Shown here piece after piece: positions 43,501 to 57,013 of a DNA stretch of 64,000 bases; within the stretch, counting starts at the first letter, position 1, and the number at the start of each line of letters is the position of its first letter. The stretch is taken from positions 16,489,501 through 16,553,500 of the forward strand of contig NC_091093.1 in assembly GCF_024713975.1 (NCBI RefSeq), written 5' to 3'. The notes below the pieces were generated by a model. That model worked only from the letters and a program-made list of their open reading frames with translations. It was not told the DNA's origin and ran no database searches. The translations under genes were made by a program, and so were the position numbers. This stretch comes from Paralichthys olivaceus. Its lineage: Eukaryota; Chordata; Actinopteri; Pleuronectiformes; Paralichthyidae.

Positions 43501-46500
43501 TAATAGCTTGGCAGAATTGTGACTTATGGCAGCAGATCTTACTTGTTTTGACAGTCCAACACTAGAGGGTCTTTGGTATCGACTCGATGCAACACTTCCT
43601 TCACAGACTCTTCCAACCAAAGCATCACTGCTGCTTCCCTCCAGACACTGCAAGTCCTCCCCACATACAGAGCAGTCAGTTCAGCCAGAGCTGGTGGCTG
43701 CCTACAGACAGACGGGAGGATGACTTGAATGAATGAAACACAGATGTCCTCAAGGTTAAAAACAACTAACCCTTTGACATCATTAACACACTATCACTCA
43801 AAATTTAGCACACACATGTCCAATCAGGTTATTTTAGGACTATACAAAGAATGCTTTGCTTAGATATGAGCAGAGAGGACATGAGCCGTCAGAGCATCTT
43901 GTTTATGTTGTTGATTCGGACAACGTGAGCTTTTACTGTGGTCAAAGAATACGTGAATGTTTTATCAATAACCAGCGTATTCTCAATTTTGGCCTTCCAT
44001 CATACACTACCCTTCCAAATCCTATATAAATGTTTTTCTCAGCATTGCCATGGAAAGTGTATGACAGAAATCACTATACCCTGGAAAATCTCTTCTAGTC
44101 ACTGGATGCAGCGTGTGATCATGTGATCTATTGGATCTATTCAAGGCTGGATTTTGCACGCAAAAGTTTCTTTTCCAGGGAGAGGACTGCCTGTGATAGA
44201 TGAAGTCCTGTGGCCTGACCCGGCCCAGAGGCATCAGTTTTTTTTTCTGTAAAGATTTTTTAATGCAGTGTTGCATTTATATATATATATATTTATATGT
44301 AGTGTGTAATGATTGCTGAGTAGTGTTTATTCATTTGCTGGCTTTGTCTGTTATCTGACGTCAGTGTTTGGTTTTGGGTAAAGTTAAAATCGTTTTTAAC
44401 TGCACAAGAGAAAAAAAAGGGTTTGGGTCATCAAAAACTGGAAATCATTTACATTTCTTAAAGAATAGACATTTTCAATGATTAAGAAATTGTTTAAGCT
44501 TTCCTGCAGCAAAGGAAGTAAATTAAATAAATTACCATAGTCGCCCCAACTTCTGTTGATCACTATGAAACCCTCTGTCTGTACAAAGTCAGTGTTTGAT
44601 CAAGCTGTGTTACTACATCCTCTGAAGTAGTACTATGTATTGATACAGTGAGGATGACAAAGAGTAACAAAGGAAGACAGCCTGGTTTTTCAGGAAGTAA
44701 GGGAATAATTAGTGGTTTTAAATGATGGAAGAGCAGCAGTCTCCCGACTTAAAAGCCCCTAAAACCCCTATGTGAATTTAAATAGCATTGCAGATATTGT
44801 TTTAATAGTAGTTGAATAAACATTTAAAATACAGAATAATATATTATTGATAGATGGTTTATGCAACACTTAAGAATACATTACCCTATTTGACTCTTTG
44901 GCCCAAAGAAAGCATGTGAGGTGACTGTGGCATCCGGCTGCACAGTGCACAGATCCAGCAGAGGCATCAACACTGCAAAAAAGCAACACAGGGAGGTGAA
45001 AATTCACATTTACAACTTCCTCAATGTCAAGAAACCCCTACTATTTTACTGAATTTAATCATGCCATTAAAAATGTGAAAATGAATGAAGGTTAATTATT
45101 TCTAAATAATATTTTTGATGGTATTGGTTCCCTGTTTTACCTCCAGGGAACATGATGAGGGCATTCTGCAGCATCTGGTCAGCTTTGCTTTTTTGTTTGT
45201 CACTTTCTCCAGGATCCATATCTTCCTGCTGACTGAGATGGAAATGACAAAGTGCAGTGGAGAATGCAAAATTTGGCAGCTGGGACAGATTCCTGTGCTC
45301 CTGAAATGAAAAAATGATATATTTCCACATCAGACCGACACATAATGTTAAACTACAGTTAACAATAACACGTACAAAACACACATAATAGCACTCTTTA
45401 CCTCCCAGTCCTGATATAACTGGAGGAGAGGCTGGTACTCTCTGGACCGCAGCATCAGGAAATCAATGAGCAGGAGCATGCAAAGTGGGTCAGAGTCTGG
45501 GTCCAAACTAAAAATAGCAGGAGACAAGACATGCAAATGGTTACTGCATGCACTTTACCAATAATAAGAGTCATTAGGAGATTACACAAAACCGGACAAA
45601 GCAGAATATTTGGTTCAATCACATTTACATGAAATCTCAATATCTCCCTCAGTGATAAAGAACAAAAAGGCTCAAAAGGCTCCACTTCATCACCTGATTA
45701 ACACAAATGTGCAGTTTCATCAACCTTTTTGAAACAAAACCATAACAGAAGGTTTGATGACACATAAAGACAGGCAACCAAGCACAACTCAAGTCCCCCC
45801 CCCCACCCTGCAGGGTAGAACATAAAAGCAAACTCTAAACATGTCTCGGTCCTTATAAAAGGCAAAATTCATTAAATTCTAATGTTACCACTTTGTGTTA
45901 AATATATGACACATCAAAAACCACAGAGGCTCAAAAGCGTTCTATTTGCTTTTAGGGTAAAGATGGAACCCGTGGACACTGACCAACAGAAGTTATCATG
46001 CAGAAGCTTCTCTTCAACTTTTCAGTCTGCTGTGCACATACTACAAGTGATGACGACAATGAAACTTGTTAATTCTGGTTTCCTTCAAAGCCTGGAAAAA
46101 TGTATGTAAAACTCTCTGAGCGAGCATGCTTGTTTTAAAAACAAACATATCAAACGGTATATGTGAGGCACTTCTTCAAACTGAGCTTTTAAATATTCTG
46201 TTATAGATCATGTTTCCATTATAAGCAGTGATTTAATCAGAGCAGCATGGAGAGGGACAACTGTCAGCTTTTATTCCCTAACTGCTGCCTTACAAAAAGG
46301 ACCAGAACATAGCTATCATGAAGTCAGGAAGCCAGAGTTTGATGAAAATCCCAGATAAGCACTGAACATTATATAGGCAGCCTGTAAATCTCAAGCTATG
46401 GCAGACGGATGGTAGCAGTGTGTTGGAAAATAGCCATGTGAGTGTGTTAAAGTCTTATCTAAGTGGTGTCTGTACCAGCATGACCACAAGGTTTTATGTT

Positions 46501-49500
46501 GATATATGAGATTCAAACACTTAGAATGACCGTTTGCGGAAATTTTATTACCTATGTAAATGATTAGTTTTTAATTAATATCATCATGGTCACACAAATC
46601 AGGCAGTACTTCACATAAAAAACACCATCCTCAATCTCCCTGCCTCAAGCACATGTCCAGTTGTTTTCCACTGTTTCTAAGCAAATCTAACAGGGTTTTC
46701 CCTCCAACTGTACGAATCAAAAGTTGGGTTGGTAATTCGTTTCTGAAAGACCTTTTATAATATTTGTTGAAATCCTCCTTGATGTTCGCATATACATCAA
46801 TATTAAACTTGTCTGTGGCTCTCACAGGAATGTAATAAACATGACCTATGATTTCATCTGGATCGAATCAAATGATTGGTCGGGGTAGCTGTCTGACACT
46901 TAACAACGTTCCTGCCTTCAGTGTAGGAGGCATACGCCGCTGAAGTTAGCAAGCAAGCCATGGAAAAGTCAGCTTCAAGCTGTTGTCAAGCAACATCTCA
47001 TTCATGTGTTTTGGGGATGTAGCTTTGACGAGAGGGTCAATGGTAGGGGGGTGGGATGTATTGTTGCAATTTGTTGCATTTTGTGTAGTGTAGCCTGCTC
47101 TTCTTAGCTTTTCCAGGATTACCAACCCTGGCTTTAATTAAAGAGCATAAACATTTGTGTGCAGAGTCTAAACCATAAGAATAAAATAACAATGCTGAGA
47201 GTTACCGTAATGGTCCCAATATAGGAGCCCTTATTTTTATTACGTTGCTAGGCTATTGGGTGTTTTGGAATTTCTCTGCAGTGAGTCTTTCAGAGTTAAT
47301 CAATTAAGTGTTTGGTTAGTTCAATCTAACCTGTGGTTTCTGAAGGCGGCTGCAACCTTTCCTGCTGCCACAGAGAAAATAGATTCTCCAAAGCAAAACA
47401 AGTTCTTAATGTCATGTTCTCATGAGCAGCCCAAATGACAGGCACACAGAGCCAATAAACAAGAGCCAGAAAAAATGTTTTTTCTTAATGATCCACCATC
47501 CCACCGATGCAGGGGTCCACTCATTATTCCACTGGCTCACAGACAATGTGTCCCAGTATCAATGGCCTGAATGTCTGTCATAGATGACAAGCTCAAAAAG
47601 ACTGACTGACTACAGATGTCCAACCCAACAAAAACTTTGATTAGCAGCCAAACGCTGTTTGTCACATGATCATGAGCGGATAACAAAAGTTCAGTTCAAA
47701 TCCATTCATTAGTTTAACCAATGTTATTTTGTATGGTATACACTCACAAAATTGTTAAAGATTATTTAAGGACATCGCGCCCTCTTCATCAGTGAGCAGC
47801 TGTTCCCCTTACTTCTTGCTCATGTCTACTACCATCACAAAGGCTCCAGAACCATAGGGAAAACCCTGTCTGATAGCTGAGTTAACAGTCTTTGAAGACT
47901 TTTTTTCAAAGTGCAAAGGCTGCTTTCTATGGTTGCTTTATTGAAGGAAATAAAAGTTCTTTTTGTTTAGCCAACAAGCCATGTGATCATATGAAATAAT
48001 TTTCAGTGTGATATCAAATAAAGAAACTACAGACACATGAGACAGAAATGAGTGCCCAAACTTCCACCTTCCTTCTTTTATAGAAACAGATATAATAGCA
48101 TAGATAAGTTAGTCACAAAGAGATCACTGTCATAACAACTATTAACGAATGTGAGACCAATGTTAGTGGTTAACATCTAAATGGAAAAGCTCAAGATTAT
48201 TTTCTGTAATCTTTTGAAAAATATTATTCTTTCTGACTTTATACCGTGTCTTTTTCCCACAGCCCAAGCTTTTCTCTTTGTACCTTAGGATCAGTTTGCA
48301 GTACTCCAATGCCGTCCGTGGGCATCCGCGCTTCTCCAAAAATATCATGTGCTTATAGAGAGCAAGATAAAATGCCCTGCAAACACAAAATTATTGAATC
48401 ATTAAATTCCTAAGTGGTCATAACACAATTTAGGCTCTGAATGATGAAAGTAATGTCTACTTGAAGAAAAAAGGAGCCACCAACCTGTTTTCTGGCCTTA
48501 AATAATCAAGTCTGCTGGTACCTGATGTCAGGCTGAATAAAGGGTGAAATGCACACTCGAAGCTGTACAAGGCCCTTTCTTAAAAAAAGAAACAAAGACG
48601 TAAATAATCAGATTCTTTTCTATTTTGACAACATCCAATGTTTCAGCACACAATGTGTAGCTGAATTCAAACACAGGTATTGTGTACATTAATGCAGGTG
48701 CTGGACTGAGACAATTACATTGGGCCTCATTTACCAATACCTTCTTAAGATTTTTCCTACATTTGTTCTTAAGATAAGATAAGAAGTCCTTTATTAGTCC
48801 CACGATGGGGAAATTTGCAGTATTACAGCAGCAAAGAAGGTTAAGGAGGTTCTTAAGAAGTTTCCTAAGAAAACTGTACATCAGATTGTCTTCATAAGTT
48901 TCCTAATTAGCATTGGTCAACACCCCACAATGCTAATAAAAGGACATGAGACTGCAGGGCCATGTGCACACAGAGAAATGTGAACTGACTGAACTCTTCA
49001 TTTTGTGAATAAGTGTTCTCCCCTTCAACATTTCTTTGTGTTTAAATTGTCTGAGCAACATAAAGAAATTAAAAAGTATTATGTTTTAAAATGTTATCAT
49101 ACAACTGTAGAATAAAAAAAACACTAAATAATTCGTTTATAAAAGCATGTCAGTGGTCAAGTGTGGGTAAGAGTGATCATCAGTGTGCATAGATTCTGTT
49201 CTTACAAAAGAACAAATCCCAGGAAAGAAAACATTGGTCAATTTCAGAATCTTCACAAAAACTGCTTAAGTGGGTTTTAAGAAGAAATGTCTTCTTAAGA
49301 ATGGTTGGTGAATGAGTCCCAATGTTCTTATGTAAAAGAAATACAACTAAAAAAGACCTGTACGCTGTCTTAATTTTCTGTTGTATGTTTAAGTTCAACT
49401 GATGGCCTGAAGAAGATAAATGTCGACTGTTAACTAAACTTGCCTAGATAAACAATGGCTGTTTTGTTGATTTATAGTGGGAATCATCTGGGATTTGATT

Positions 49501-52500
49501 TCATTACTTTAGGCATGTTATATAAATGCATTTTATCAATCTAAAACATTAAGTGAACCATATACACTATACGCAATGCACAAAAATAACCAGCCATGCC
49601 CACAGCACCTTAATGAATGATATTATATTAACAGAATGCTAGGTGGCTTTTAAATTACTAATTTATTTCTTTTTAGACAAAGATTATTCAGGTCATTGGA
49701 GAAAAAAAAATGTATGTGATGAATTAATAGTAATAAATGTAGAGTACATGCCTGAGACTCTTAGACGTGATGGAAAACAGAAAGAGATTTAAAAAGCTTA
49801 ATCATGTCTGAAGAGGAGCTGTTATTTCACATCTATGCCAAAATCTGGGGTCTATAAAAAGAAAAAAACGAGTTGGTGGATTAAGCTTAAAATGGCAAAG
49901 CCAGACTTGTACGGATGGTGATACTATTAAGTTGATACTGTTATTGATACAGGCCTCATTTTTAGAGCCACAAATAAAATCAGCGTTTAGCTCAGACCAG
50001 TAAGTTCTAGGGTTAGTATACAGGAATTGACTTAAATATAAACAAAAAAGATTGTTCTGAGTGATAGCAGGCCTTAAACACATTTTTAGTCTTGTCTTTG
50101 GTTTAGAACTGACAACATCTATGAAGGGAGCCAATAATCCTCACCAATGAGGTCCCTGGCCATCTCCTGATCCTCCTGTATGCGGCAGACATCAGAAAGC
50201 TGGAGCAAGGAATCAATGTGGTAAGGGTTAAGCTGCAGCAGAGCCTGCGGGCAAAAAATAGAGACATAGCTGAAATTGACAGATGGACAAAGGAAAGTTG
50301 ATTGAAAAACAAGAAATCATACAAAATTCAAGATCATAAATTTGCCAATAACGTTATCTAAAGAATGTCCGTTTGGAAATTTGCTCATTTGTTTTCAAAG
50401 GAAGTGAGCAGCAAATCAATGTACACCATCGTACAAAGAGAGACCAATTTGATCTCAGCAAGTCCTGCACCATTTAACCACAGACCCTGTTGTCTGTAGT
50501 GTTCTGACACATGATACAATTCCTTCTCAGAGTTGTAAATAGACGCTGTTTGTCTGAATAGATGAAGTTATATAAATATAAACACATGATTTTGTTAGAT
50601 GGTCTGTGGACTCTGTGATAGATATGCATATACCACCACATTTCAATAACAAAAACCCAAGGACCACAAAGAGAGAAAAGATGGAATCCACAGAGTACAG
50701 TGAAATAAGCTGTAGGAATGTAGTAAAACAACTAATATGCACTCTATAATGTTTATTAAAAATCTAACAATATTTAATACATTACATACATTGTTTGTGT
50801 ATATAAGAAACCCATATAGGCTTGATTGATTCATTTTTATTGAAATGTGAGTCCACACAGCAGGCGCTGTTGTTCAGTTGTTCAACAATTCATGTATTTA
50901 TCAACTACAAATGAGGATATCTTATTTTACCACTATGTTGTTGGGATCCATGGACTCTACAGCATCCAGGAACTTGAACTGTACTTGTTGATAGTCCCGA
51001 CTGTGTTCATAGGTGAAGTTATGCACGCCATCCTTTGATTCCAGTAAAGTCATTGAGATTCCTGTGGAGAGCAGAGTTATAATTACACTTTTTACACAAA
51101 GTTACAAAGTGCTTCACAGAAAGAACAAATTAACAAGACAAAGGCAAAACAAAGAAAGACACTAAAGGGTGACAGGAAGTGAGGATGCAGTCAGGTTGCA
51201 TATTTTTGTTCTTCTGGCTCTTCGGCATATTTAAATTGTAATACAAATAATTGACACTAGATTAAATAAACAAATTCATTTGTCTCGCCATTTGGACACA
51301 GACATCAGCACACTCTATTTTTCAGAGCTCGGACCCCATGCTCTGGAGTGTCTGAAAGCTGATTCACTGTATTTAGTCGAGTTTTAGAGCAAGTGAATGC
51401 TGCTCAGTCATATCAAGTCTTCCAGAAAAGGGTTAGTCAACCTCCTCACAACTGACACTCCTAATTCATCTGGTTGTTTTTAATCAGCAGTGAAATCATC
51501 AATGAATTCCAGTGTGCGAGTTCCAACTGCTGCAGTACAATCCTGAGTCATAACAGAAACGCCTTCATGTTTGACAATAGAGGTGGTGGCTCAACTCATC
51601 AGCTGTTCCTCTATCATTTCAATAGTGGTTGACTTTTATTTCATCAGTGCAAAAATTCAATATTCTTATCATATTTTAGACCATTTGTTTGTTTGCTGCT
51701 TTCGCTTAGTGCCAACTCTTTATTAAAGGAGTAAAATCACAGCTTCTCGAGTTCTGAGAACAGAATTATTTAGAGATAAGCATGATAAGATGCAAAACAA
51801 CCTAGATTTTAACAGTGATGTAACGCTGTTTGAACTTTTATGGAGATCTTACAAGTGGTGACGCCAATAGTGTTAAAAGCATAACAGTTTTGAGGAAAAG
51901 ATTAATTCTTGATATCAAGAAAAAGTCTGAGTGAGTCAGCAAATGTCTGAAATAACATTTTCCGTGTATTGATATGGCCGGGTTAGCTACTTTAATAGCG
52001 ATATTTGTGTGTGTGGGGGGGGGGGAGTAATATTCCATAATACATATATGGAGACTTTCAGCACACAACACGGAAGTCTTTATGATGACGTTAGTGTAAC
52101 AAAAGTAACATTCATGTTATATTATAATGGCTGCATATTAAAATATTTATTGCTCTATATTCCTTCACACTAAAAGGACCTAACAATAACTTATAATATA
52201 AACACACTATATAGAGAACAACACCAGCACTACTGGTGTCCCTCAAACCACTGGTGCTCATGGAAGGGAATACATGTCAAAAAACTAGAGGAAAACTTAA
52301 AAAAATATTGTCATTAAAAAATGCAGGCACAGTGGTAAGAAAAATATAAATGGCCTTTACTTCAATGGGCTTGAAGCATTGAAATACACCAACACCTATC
52401 GGCTTATGCTTTCATCTGGGTGTCAACACACCCTTATCTACCTGTGCGACTGAAGCGAGGCCAGCTGTCCTTGGGACTGGTCATCCAGGTGCTGCGGTGA

Positions 52501-54968
52501 AACTGCCTGTTTCGATGTCGAGGTCTGGCAAAAGATAAGCAAACAATTAGAAGAATTTACGGTATACCGAGCTGAGGACCTGAACTATCAATTTTCAAAC
52601 AAACTAATGTGTTCTTTTTACCTTTGGTCTCCGAGAACAGCTCGAGCCCCAAAATATCTCTTCAGCTCCGTCTCTGAGTTGAGATTCCTGATGAATTCAT
52701 AGAGAAAAGAGCAGATTGACAAATGACAATTTAAACCAGTTGAGGAAATATGGTCCAAGGGAAACATGTTTTGATTTTTCTAGACGTGCTGGTCCATGTC
52801 TGCTTGTTGATCAAAAAACACAAATACTGACTTATCAATGATTACATAATAACTATATAAGTTTTATTGTGATTTTTAAGAGGAGGCATTGACAAGTTTA
52901 CAATTGAATTAGAACAATGTCAAATTAAGTTTATAAAAAAAGTTTGCTTTTGTTTTGACTGTTGTTGAAATTGCCTGCTCACTATTTGGTGTGCAACAAA
53001 TTTCAACAATTTCTAACTTTTCATAATTCTGTGCTAATTCACTGTAGAGCATCATCCAAGATTAATATTCTCTAGTCTAAACAGTTTAAAGACTGTTTGG
53101 AGACACCATTTGTGTGGTGTCAAGCTCCCCCACGTGGTGGCAGTGAGGAATCACACAAATATTGAGAATCATATAAACTGTGTAGTGTTTAATAGCTAGT
53201 ATCACTACTCCAATGGACAAATTCATGCATTACCAGCTTCAATTTATTTAACAAAGCAATGACACAGCACTATAATCCAAGTAGGTTGAGTGCTTTTAAG
53301 TGTACACAATATTATTTAATCATCCACTGAGTGAATAAAAATGAACAGACAGAAAAAAAGCTCTTGTCTGGGTCTATTTATTGTGTCAACATGAGGTGTT
53401 TGTCTCCTCACCTGTGCTCAACATGTAACACCGATCGTCGTTCAGAGCCTCCACAATCTTCATTCTGCAAACTCAGGCCATTGGGCTGCTCCAAGTCCTC
53501 CAGCAATAAATCAATGTTATCATCCGGTGCAGCCTTTTAAAACCACACAGAGAGATTATTAAAAATAATGAGTGAAGTAAGTGTAACAACGTGTAATTGT
53601 TGAATGGCTAAAATGAGCTATAGTGTGCTTACTTTCTTTGTCTCTCCAGAATGATTCGTAGTTATTTATTCATATTGTCGGTAAAATTATTTTGATTATA
53701 AATTTAAAGAATGCAAACAAAAATATTACTAAAGTGATCAATTAGAGGGTGAGTTATCATTTAAGTTTTAGAGCAGATATTGACCACTTCTTAACATACC
53801 TGTCTTTCCTCTGATGTCACTTTTGTCTTCTTCTTTTTCTTCTTCTTTTTAACTCTGTCTCCAGACACAGACTTTTAAAGAAAAGAGAGATGACAGCTTG
53901 AAATGTGCAAAGATACACATTTAGATCAGTAGAATATTTAAAACAAAACAGAAGATCATAGAAAGAGGCCCCCACTACCCTCACTTAGTCTTTACCTTTG
54001 TAGATGTTTCCTGTGATTTGCCAGTGTCTCCATTTCCATTCCTTTTATTTCCATCAGGTTTCTCTGCCTCTTCATCAGGTGAGATTTTCTCTGCCTCGTT
54101 GTCAACATCACATATCTAACAAAATGTGAAATGGACATTAAAGCTAGATGCTAGTAAAACAAATACAAAGCTGGATGAAAAAAATGTAACCAGCAAAAAC
54201 ACAACATCTTTACCTGAAGTCATTTCATGGTTACACTTACAACAAATCCAGTTCAAGATGTCAAAGTTGCAGAAACACAAACTCCCTGTTGTGAGCCATG
54301 GCTCTTGGATGGCATGGCATGAATAAAACGCAAGCATTATCATAGAGTTTAAATTTATGTATCACAACTCAGCGAATATACAACTAAATCATGTAAAGTC
54401 CTGTACAACATAATCTGTTCGATACCATCTTTAACAAAGGTATGAAGGGATCCACAATCCATTGGCATCTGTCCTAAACATTATTTACCTTAATTAATTG
54501 TCTTTACATTCAAATGACTGATAATTCAGGTAAACTGTAGCTGGAGGGACATGTTGGTTCATGTGCACGTTTTTAGCTTGTTGTCCAAACAGCGACCTTG
54601 TTGGCAACACTGAGCTAACAGCGGGGCTACAGGAGCTGAGCTAACACACACCACAGCTAGCATGTGTTAGCAAGGCTCCTCAACAGAGAGCTAGCTACAC
54701 TGACGCAGGAGCTAACAACACGTCGCCACCTTACCACTTCATAAATGTTGCTGAAGTTTTTCTGAGCCTTGTTTTTCTTCGCTTTCTGGCCGCTGTCTTT
54801 CCTCTCAGACGGAGGGGAGACATTAGCCACGTCCAGCTGCTCCTGCTCCTCCTCAGCCTGCTGCTGCTGCTGCTCCTCAGGACCGACACTCAAAGTTAGC
54901 TCCCCGAGGTCCAGGGCCTCCTGACCCCGCTGTTTGCCCCGGAGCCTCCGCAGAGCCCGGGTAGACAT
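37510..54968 (-). CDS. tcf25: TCF25 / NULP1, ribosome quality-control factor
   Basis: Homolog of yeast Rqc1. With Listerin, NEMF and VCP it acts on stalled 60S subunits to direct ubiquitination and extraction of nascent chains; it was earlier described as a nuclear repressor. Exons 5' to 3': 54735-54968, 53996-54115, 53800-53871, 53412-53533, 52622-52687, 52442-52524, 50931-51061, 50145-50244, 48485-48578, 48284-48376, 45402-45507, 45141-45300, 44885-44972, 43543-43701, 42970-43060, 42396-42475, 42197-42272, 37510-37677. All are in phase: 680 aa against 676 in human. It opens with [15 protein letters not shown], then a five-Gln run (33-37), an eight-Lys run (126-133) and the conserved [10 protein letters not shown] region. 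The TPR-like helical core includes [19 protein letters not shown] and [15 protein letters not shown]. The acidic tail ends in EEEWD, as in mammals. The introns hold several retroelement fragments. Confidence 0.97.
39441..39720 (+). repeat. Unnamed dispersed repeat, copy A (tcf25 intron 17)
   Basis: It starts ttcggcatatttaaattgta, includes 'ttgtctcgccatttggacac' and ends 'caacctcctcacaactgac'. A second copy at 51221-51456 matches it closely with several indels. No coding potential or clear terminal repeats are seen. Confidence 0.8.
41190..41480 (+). pseudogene. LINE reverse-transcriptase fragment
   Basis: The plus strand encodes a degraded piece resembling L2/CR1-type reverse transcriptase: [16 protein letters not shown] near 41330-41380, then after a frame break a YGVPHGSV-like segment near 41430. 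The active-site block is missing. It lies in tcf25 intron 17, antisense to the gene. A downstream near-duplicate of 'gaatcaattctattcacct' occurs at about 41574. Confidence 0.6.
42745..42795 (+). repeat. LINE 3' tail fragment (tcf25 intron 15)
   Basis: Contains ggggattaataaagtacttc followed by 'tgattctga', the standard 3' terminus of a fish LINE family. Only the tail is present. Confidence 0.55.
44277..44300. repeat. Short (AT)n run
   Basis: About 24 bases of mostly alternating A and T. Confidence 0.7.
48766..48845 (+). repeat. LINE-type tail fragment (tcf25 intron 8)
   Basis: The sequence 'gataagataagaagtccttt', 'attagtcccacgatggggaa' and 'atttgcagtattacagcagc' matches a common fish retroposon end. 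It begins inside a local AAGATAAGAT direct repeat. Confidence 0.6.
51221..51456 (+). repeat. Unnamed dispersed repeat, copy B (tcf25 intron 6)
   Basis: A close copy of 39441-39720 in the same orientation, about 45 bases shorter because of internal deletions. Both copies begin and end at the same sequences, which suggests real element boundaries. Confidence 0.8.
52013..52027. repeat. Poly-G tract
   Basis: A run of about a dozen consecutive G residues after a GT-rich stretch, in tcf25 intron 6. Confidence 0.8.
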
Positions 54969-57013
54969 GGTCCGCTACCCACGGAGACACGTACACTTGA
55001 ATGTTTGTGATTGAATTAGTGTAAGAGAGCTGACAGCCTCTGTGTTGACCATTAGAGCTTCTTCTTCTGATGATGGTGGTGGTGGTGTTTAATGACGGTT
55101 GACAAACAACTTATTAGCGCATTACCGCCACCGTCTGGAGCGGAGTGTGAGTCAAACAAGTACCAAAGCGTGAGACAAGGCTGTAAAAAAATAACGATGC
55201 AATACGTTTATACTTATAGTGATTATATAATGTAAGCATCATTGCTGATTAACAGTTAAAATATGCTTTCAAAATAAATAGAACACTAGACTGGCACCCA
55301 GCAGAGTGCATCCGCCGACAGTTCCCTTGTGAAACCACATTTAAATTAAATATAAATATCGGTCCTGTTAACATGTCTGATTTTTTTTCCTTCAAGATCC
55401 ATGAATGTTTCTATGGCCAATCAATGAAAATATCAAAAAACTCACAATAGAAAGTGGTGAGAAAAGGTTCCTGAACAGATCAGTTGTACCTTGAAGCATG
55501 TAACCTGTGTTTCACATGCACAGATGGGGAATTTGTATATCTGAGACTATGTGAAACCTCATAGTTAAAGATATGACTACATGCACACAAAATATTTCTG
55601 CAGCTGCAAAACTTTATTACAGATTCAGTCTTGAAATTGTGAGACTTTCTACAATTCTTGAATGTACACATTCAGATGTTAAAAATGTTGTTTTTCCAAG
55701 CACACAAAAATGTGAATCACAACTCCAGGCCATTTAATTATTTGTGAAATTCATTTCATAATTTCAAACCGTCGATTATTCTTATTGCATCGAATGAAAT
55801 ATCTGATGCAACATGTTCACTGCTCACGTCACTCAGTCTGATGATCTCTCAAGCAGAAAGAGGTGGTAACATGAGTAAAAGTGCCTGAACAAGACTGGCA
55901 GGTTTTAAAGAATTCTTTATTATGTTCAACATTGGTAAAAATGTTTGTGTACATGAGACTATAGGACTTTAAGTTAAAACGTATTCATATGAGACATAAA
56001 TGTATAATAATAAAAATGCCATTACATATTCTACATTGTTGGTGTGTCTCATGTTACAGCCCCACAAATTAAAATGAGGAAGTAACATCTTACCTCCTCC
56101 AGCTGCTTCACAGGTCAGCTGTGACTGATAAAAATAAAATCATGTAACACGAGAAGAGACATGACACCAAAGTGAAACATGTCCGACAACTAGAAGTTGA
56201 GCCAAATTAATTTGTCTTTTATTTTTCCGTCATGAGCAAACAATGGATTGCAATGTGACAACAACGTAGTTAGAGAAACAATTGAGATAAGAGCAGGAAA
56301 TTCTGGTATATTGAAATCCCTTGTTTGCGAAAGGGGGAAGTTGCAACTGTCATCACTTAAAATAATTCTAAGAGGGAAACTTGAAAAATAAGATGCATTA
56401 AAGTAAAAAAAAAAGAAGACATGATGATCCAGTGGGTTCAAAAGGTTTATTTATGAGACATTAAAAGTAGAGAAAAAAAAAGAAGTATGGTCAGTGAGAG
56501 GCTGACACTGGCAAAATACACGTCAATTTATAGCAAACAGTACAGTGTAGCTCTATTATTTTGATTTGTTGACTTAAAAATACAGAAATATGCAAGGGAT
56601 AAGAACAAAGAATAATACACTATATACATTATACAATATAATGTGAAAATGATGTGATATGCAAAACAATACAGTGAATGCAACACAACTTAAAATACAT
56701 GGTGGTTTGTTCAGAAACAAATATTGGTGTACACTTACATCAAAGCAGTAAAAATACATGTACAATAAAAGAAGCGACATAATTTACATGTATCTCCTCT
56801 GTCTTTTGTTCAAAAGTAAAATATGTATATGTATATATGTATTTCTCTGCAGGTATAAAGGATGTTGTTCAGTCACCAGCTTTACTAAACCTCAGATAAT
56901 TTATTTTTCCGGACTCACAGAACCTGGTGATGTCCCACTGTGACTGGTTTTAACCGTACAAAGCTCTCACTGCAGATACTGGATGACATACAGAGGATGG
57001 GGGACAGGGCAGG
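54969..57013. other. Intergenic: cyba 3' region to tcf25 promoter
   Basis: About 2 kb with no coding exon seen. The tcf25 promoter should lie just right of 54968, where a short (TGG)n run occurs at 55071-55085. The right portion is probably the cyba 3' UTR, with a poly(A) signal candidate at 56446. Confidence 0.5.
56446..56451 (-). terminator. candidate cyba poly(A) signal
   Basis: AATAAA on the minus strand about 560 bases beyond the cyba stop codon. Confidence 0.4.

Noticed and set aside
54657-54734. Extension of tcf25 exon 1 past 54735
   Set aside because: The frame stays open, but a strong GTAAGG donor occurs at 54734 and the next exon joins in phase; the extra residues do not resemble the family.
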